DNA from: Ruminococcaceae bacterium D5
GTDB lineage: Bacteria > Bacillota > Clostridia > Oscillospirales > Ruminococcaceae
Assembly (NCBI GenBank): GCA_900113995.1
Contig: FORK01000014.1
Coordinates: forward strand, 1-64,000
Length of the DNA stretch: 64,000 nucleotides
Reading direction: 5' to 3'
Shown here: positions 60,363 to 64,000 of the stretch, in pieces
Layout of the letters: every line of letters starts with the position of its first letter
How positions within the stretch are numbered: the first letter of the stretch is position 1
Translations under genes and position numbers: made by a program
Notes under the pieces: model-generated
The model's database searches: none
Told to the model about the DNA's origin: nothing
What the model saw: the letters and a program-made list of their open reading frames with translations, nothing else

Positions 60363-61304
60363 CTACCTCCTTCCCGCATAACGGGCCTTGATTCGCGGAT
60401 CGACAAACGCATAGGAAAGATCCACCGCCAGCATGACCAGCGAGAACAGCAGGGCAAAGACGATGATGCCGCCGAGCACCGCAGGCACATCCTTGAGCTT
60501 GATGCCGTCCGAAATATAGGTGCCGAGCCCGGGCAGTCCGAAGAGGCTTTCGGTCGCGATGGCGCCGCCGAGCAGCGCGCCGAAGCTGGTGCCCGCCACA
60601 GTGATGACCGGCATGAGGGCATTCTTCATCGCATGGCCCCAGATGGTCTTTTTCTGGGAGGCGCCCTTGGCCTTAGCGGTGCGGACATAGTCCTGGCGGA
60701 TCGTTTCCAGCATACTCGAGCGGGTGAAGCGGAGCTGCCGCGCGCCATAGGGGAGTCCCAGCGAGATCACCGGCAGGATATAGCTTTTAAGGCCCTGCGT
60801 AACACCGCTGACCGGCAGAATCCCGAGCTGGAGGCTGAAGACAAGCATCAGCAGCATGCCGATGATGAAGGCGGGCATCGCGGCGACCAGCAGAGCCAGC
60901 CCGGTCGGAATTTTGTCCCAGAGCGAATACTGTTTGACGGCCGAGAGCACCCCGATGGGAACGCCGATCAGCAGGGAAAGCATGATCGAGCCGAACGCGA
61001 GGGTGGCCGAAACGGGAAGCCGCTTGGCGATCTCGCCGGTGACCGGCAGCTTGTTCTGATACGACGTGCCGAGGTCGAGGTGGAGTACGGCGTCGCTGAT
61101 GTAATTGACGTAGCGCACAATAAAGGGATCGTTGTAGCCCAGCTCCTCATTGAGCTGCGCGACTGCTTCCGGCGAGGCCCCCACCCCGAGAATGTTTGAG
61201 GCGGGATCTCCGGGAATGAAATACATAATCGTAAAGATGATAAACGAAACCCCCAACACAACGGGGATCATCAGGAGCAGGCGCTTGATCACATAACGAT
61301 ACAA
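60363..61304 (-). CDS. Oligopeptide ABC importer permease (DppB/OppB-type)
   Basis: A 313-residue membrane protein starting MYRYVIKRLLLMIPVVLGVSFIIF, typical of DppB, with PGDPASNILG near 32-41, LGTSYQNKLPV near 85-95 and the EAA loop YVRTAKAKGASQKKTIWGHAMKNAL near 218-242. The start is TTG at 61304, because CAGGAGG is 11 bases upstream. Earlier codons would overlap that site. It follows oppA across an attenuating hairpin. Confidence 0.92.
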   Translation of the reverse strand: MYRYVIKRLLLMIPVVLGVSFIIFTIMYFIPGDPASNILGVGASPEAVAQLNEELGYNDPFIVRYVNYISDAVLHLDLGTSYQNKLPVTGEIAKRLPVSATLAFGSIMLSLLIGVPIGVLSAVKQYSLWDKIPTGLALLVAAMPAFIIGMLLMLVFSLQLGILPVSGVTQGLKSYILPVISLGLPYGARQLRFTRSSMLETIRQDYVRTAKAKGASQKKTIWGHAMKNALMPVITVAGTSFGALLGGAIATESLFGLPGLGTYISDGIKLKDVPAVLGGIIVFALLFSLVMLAVDLSYAFVDPRIKARYAGRR

Positions 61305-61341
61305 AAGATGACACCTCCTGGGCATTTAGGGTAAAAGGGGA

Positions 61342-61366
61342 CGGGCGGAAGCGATCCTTCCGCCCG
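61342..61366 (-). terminator. Attenuating hairpin between binding-protein and permease genes
   Basis: CGGGCGGAAG (61342-61351) and CTTCCGCCCG (61357-61366) form a perfect stem with a five-base loop. On the minus strand TCCCCTTTTACCC follows. It would raise binding protein over permease. Confidence 0.6.
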
Positions 61367-61428
61367 CCTGCTGTCCTGTCTCGTTGATCGGACGGTTTTC
61401 CGCTCTGTCAGGCGAGGGACCCGTCCGC

Positions 61429-63015
61429 TCAGGCAGCCCAGCTCCACTCGGCGACCTGCGGGAAGTTGGGGTAATTGTTCGGGATGACGAGGTCCTTGTT
61501 CCAGACGTAGGGCTGTACCTTATAGAAGATCGGCAGATAGACGGCGCCGTCCATCACGTAGGAATCAAGCTCGGCGTAGATCTTCTGGCGTTCAGCAACG
61601 TCGCTGAGGGCAGCGCCCTTGTCGAGCATCTCATCGATCCACTTGGAATCGAATCTGTCGCCGGCGTTGAACTTGATAAAGGAGGTGCCGGCCGACTCCG
61701 AATGGTACCAGGAGCGGATACCGTCATAGTCGCCGGTCGGGGTTCCGCCCGAGACGCCCATAAAGTGCTCGTTCTTTCTCATGATATCCATGTTGGTGGC
61801 CGACTGCATCGGGGTGACCTCAACCTCGAGGCCGATGTCGGCGAGATTCTGCTGGATGACGACCGCCATCTTTTCAAAATAGCCGCCGGCTGAGCACTGA
61901 ATCGCGCCGCTCATCTTACCGCCGTTGGGCATTGAGGATTTGGCAAGGTATTCCTTGGCAAGATCGGGGTTGTACTCATAATAGGTGTCATGCTCGGGGG
62001 CCGCAATGTTGTAGGCAGGGCTGTACATATACTTGGCGATTTCCGCGAGTCCGGAGTAGCAGACATCGTTGCAGGCATCCTTGTCGATCGCATAGGCGAT
62101 TGCCTTGCGCAGGTTGTCGTCCTTCAGCTCGCCGTTGGTGTAGTTGATGATAAAATAGGACTGATGGTTCGCGGGAACCAGCTCGCTGTTGATGTTCTGG
62201 TTCGCGGAGAGGGCATCCCAGTTGGCGATCGGGGCAATATACCAGTCGAGTTCGCCCGACTCAAAGGCGATCAATCCGGCGGATGCCTCGGAGATCGGCT
62301 TGTAGGTCAGTTTCTTGATGGCGGGTGCGCCGAGGAAGTAGTCCTCAAACGCTTCAAGCTCCCAGTAGCTGTCGAGTCCGTCGAGGCGGGTGAGCTTGTA
62401 GGGGCCGCAGCTTGCGGTGTGAAGCTTGGTGCCGAAGGAGTCGCCCTGCTCGGTGGCTTCACGCTCGCTGAGGATGTAGTTGTAATTCGAAAGGGTGGCA
62501 AAGATCGCGCCGTTGGGTTGCTTCAGATGCATGATGAAGGTGCTGTCATCGGCCGCCTCAACACTCTCCACCGAGGTGTAATAGGTGTTGATGCGGGGAT
62601 TGCCCATCGCATAATTGAAGGACCAAACGCAGTCGCTTGCCTTGACCGGGTCTCCGTTGTGGAACTTGGCGTTCGAACGGATCTTGAAAGTATAGGTTTT
62701 TCCGTCCTCGCTGATCGTCCAGAATTCGGCCACGCGCGGCTCAACTTCCTTGGTGATCTCGTTGACGTGGAACAGGCCGCTGTTCATCTGCTGGAAGAAC
62801 ATCGTATCCTGAAGGTTATTGCTGTTCAGGGGATTCAAGGTGGTCAGGGCGGCCAGAATGCTGAGATTCAGGGCACGTCCGCTGTTATCGGCAGCGGGGG
62901 CGCTGCCGGCCGGGGTGCTGGCGGCAGGGGTTCCGGATGAGGAAGAGCCGCCGCAGGCGCTCAGGCACAGAATGACAGATAAAAGCAGAGCGAGTGATTT
63001 GCCGTACTTTTTCAT
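61429..63015 (-). CDS. Peptide/nickel ABC importer substrate-binding lipoprotein (OppA/DppA-type)
   Basis: A 528-residue lipoprotein: signal peptide with lipobox CLSAC (about 17-21), Ser/Gly/Ala linker and an SBP family 5 domain (VEPRVAEFWTISEDGKTYTFKIRSNAKFHNGDPV near 92-125, DDNLRKAIAYAIDKDA near 303-318). It captures the peptide or acyl amino acid for the importer encoded downstream. The start has AGAAGGAGGATACC. It is first in a six-gene operon that ends with D-aminoacylase copy 2. An AT-rich promoter region follows upstream. Confidence 0.93.
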   Translation of the reverse strand: MKKYGKSLALLLSVILCLSACGGSSSSGTPAASTPAGSAPAADNSGRALNLSILAALTTLNPLNSNNLQDTMFFQQMNSGLFHVNEITKEVEPRVAEFWTISEDGKTYTFKIRSNAKFHNGDPVKASDCVWSFNYAMGNPRINTYYTSVESVEAADDSTFIMHLKQPNGAIFATLSNYNYILSEREATEQGDSFGTKLHTASCGPYKLTRLDGLDSYWELEAFEDYFLGAPAIKKLTYKPISEASAGLIAFESGELDWYIAPIANWDALSANQNINSELVPANHQSYFIINYTNGELKDDNLRKAIAYAIDKDACNDVCYSGLAEIAKYMYSPAYNIAAPEHDTYYEYNPDLAKEYLAKSSMPNGGKMSGAIQCSAGGYFEKMAVVIQQNLADIGLEVEVTPMQSATNMDIMRKNEHFMGVSGGTPTGDYDGIRSWYHSESAGTSFIKFNAGDRFDSKWIDEMLDKGAALSDVAERQKIYAELDSYVMDGAVYLPIFYKVQPYVWNKDLVIPNNYPNFPQVAEWSWAA

Positions 63016-63284
63016 GGTATCCTCCTTCTTGCAAAAAAGCCGTAATTGAATTTATGAAATGAAAGATTTTAATCCTGCATTTCATAATGATATTATAGCA
63101 AAAAGGATATTGACCGTATAGAGCCTTAAATTAGTCTTTAAGTATCTTTAATGTTAAATTTTTTTTAAAATGTTCGGAAATATAGGGGAAAATAAACAAA
63201 TAAATTGAGACTTGCAAAAATATAAAGACATATATTGAAAAAATATAAATTCATCCGAAACCGCCCCGGAAAAACTGACTGATT
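63016..63284 (-). promoter_or_regulatory. AT-rich promoter region of the importer operon
   Basis: A TATAAT lies on the minus strand near 63098-63093, about 80 bases before the oppA start, with no good -35 match, so an activator may be needed. The rest is AT-rich with no gene. Confidence 0.4.
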
Positions 63285-64000
63285 TTAAATCGAAAAATTC
63301 AGTTCAAAAATCCGTTTGGGCCTTCCGGCTTCTCCTCCCGTCATTTTGCCCACAACACGTGCCATACAGGCCGATTCAAGCCGCAGCAAAATCCTGTCCA
63401 TGTTGCGTTTTGAGACGCCGAGCAGTGCGGCGAGTTCAGCGGAGGTGAAGCGCCTGGTCTTGCGGTCGTCGATAATTTCACAGAAGCGCGCGAGCCGCTT
63501 GGCGCTGATGCCGGCCTTTTTCGAGAGGGCCTCGAGCTTCCCGTCAGCGCCGGAAAGCCCGCGTTCCGGCTGGTCGAGATAGGAGATCAGCGAGACGGTT
63601 TTTCCGTTGGCGGCAACCAGACAGGCGCTGTCGGGTCCCTGCATGCGGGCGCGCTCGAGGGCGATACAGGCGTTCTGCTTGGCGGCGATCGCGGTGATCC
63701 CGTACCCCACCCCAAAGCGGCAGCTCCCCATAATGTCGCGGTTGATTTCGCGGAAAAGGTCAAATTCCCGGAAGCCCTTCGTCTCCGCCTCAAACTCATT
63801 GCGGGTGCATACGATCATCTGCTGGTTGAAGCCGGCGTCGCTGGTGATTCCCTGAAGCCGGTTGGCAAAGGCATAAATTTTTTCAAGGACCCTCAAACGT
63901 CGCCGCATATATTGATACTCACTGCGGGTGACGGCCGAGTAATCACCCGGCAGGTCGTTCTCTACCAGGACCGCCACAATCTGCGCCTGCTGGTTCGACG
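63285..64000 (-). CDS. Transcriptional regulator with C-terminal winged helix, N-terminus outside the window
   Basis: The minus-strand frame is open from the right edge to a stop at 63285, so at least 238 residues are seen and the start lies beyond 64000. The C-terminal 75 residues carry a DNA-binding domain (RRFTSAELAALLGVSKRNMDRILLRLESA, helix-turn-helix, then GRPKRIFELN). Upstream is a degenerate GGDEF-like or receiver-type region (REINRDIMGSCRFGVGYGITAIAAKQNACIALERA). It is upstream of, and in the same direction as, the peptide importer operon and is the likely regulator. The exact family is not recognised. Confidence 0.65.
   Translation of the reverse strand, partial: SNQQAQIVAVLVENDLPGDYSAVTRSEYQYMRRRLRVLEKIYAFANRLQGITSDAGFNQQMIVCTRNEFEAETKGFREFDLFREINRDIMGSCRFGVGYGITAIAAKQNACIALERARMQGPDSACLVAANGKTVSLISYLDQPERGLSGADGKLEALSKKAGISAKRLARFCEIIDDRKTRRFTSAELAALLGVSKRNMDRILLRLESACMARVVGKMTGGEAGRPKRIFELNFSI

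Overview
The window looks like a chromosomal segment of a GC-rich, endospore-forming Clostridia bacterium (Firmicutes). Direct signs are the germination protease gpr, the engulfment hydrolase spoIIP with a sigma-E-like promoter, two T-box leaders, strong AAGGAGG-type ribosome binding sites and TTG/GTG starts. An Oscillospirales-type gut or anaerobic lineage is plausible, but nothing here fixes the genus. No tRNA, rRNA or CRISPR array was seen.

Layout. 0.0-0.7 kb: the end of an IS that cuts a methyltransferase gene already carrying a nonsense codon. 0.8-4.8 kb: rpsT, gpr, spoIIP, a membrane-anchored hypothetical and a TauE-like exporter. 4.8-12.6 kb: Mrp ATPase, cca, a GNAT gene whose 5' end is triplicated, aspS, a YpsA-like SLOG protein and a PrpR-type sigma-54 activator. 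12.8-23.8 kb: the most unusual locus. Two divergent sigma-54 promoters flank a shared set of TTTCAAATGAA boxes. They drive rpiB-tpiA leftward and, rightward, a ten-gene operon: PEP-hydrolase-like TIM barrel, Tm-1-like protein, a second TIM barrel, an SDR, a ribose-type ABC importer, a VOC protein, a small membrane protein and a CFI-box protein. 23.9-30.4 kb: phosphohexomutase, a seven-copy 60-bp repeat array, split transketolase, SprT-like and VanY-like proteins and two TrkA-type proteins.

30.6-35.8 kb: a leftward operon of DUF3870, N-acyl-D-amino-acid deacylase, transporter and a signal-less beta-lactamase-fold protein, then a second DUF3870 gene. 35.9-39.2 kb: a tryptophan (UGG) T-box and a TrpXYZ-type ABC transporter. 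39.2-45.5 kb: NhaC-like antiporter, purA, a YtqA-like radical SAM protein with MnmM, a VOC protein and a frameshifted acetyltransferase. 45.9-51.6 kb: lepA-hemW and a ChrB_N/cupin/flavoprotein operon. 51.8-55.5 kb: a valine (GUC) T-box and ilvB-ilvN-ilvC. 55.9-64 kb: a leftward peptide ABC importer operon ending in a second D-aminoacylase, preceded by a partial regulator gene.

How it fits together. The sigma-54 locus reads as a catabolic unit for an unidentified sugar, polyol or sugar acid: import by the ABC system, oxidation by the SDR, carbon-carbon or phosphate chemistry by the Tm-1/TIM proteins, and isomerisation by the RpiB/TpiA pair. This is inference from family membership and shared promoters. 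The two D-aminoacylase operons suggest scavenging of D-amino-acid-containing compounds. A recurring oddity is local tandem duplication at gene ends, at 3.9, 7.1, 25.3 and 44.6 kb.
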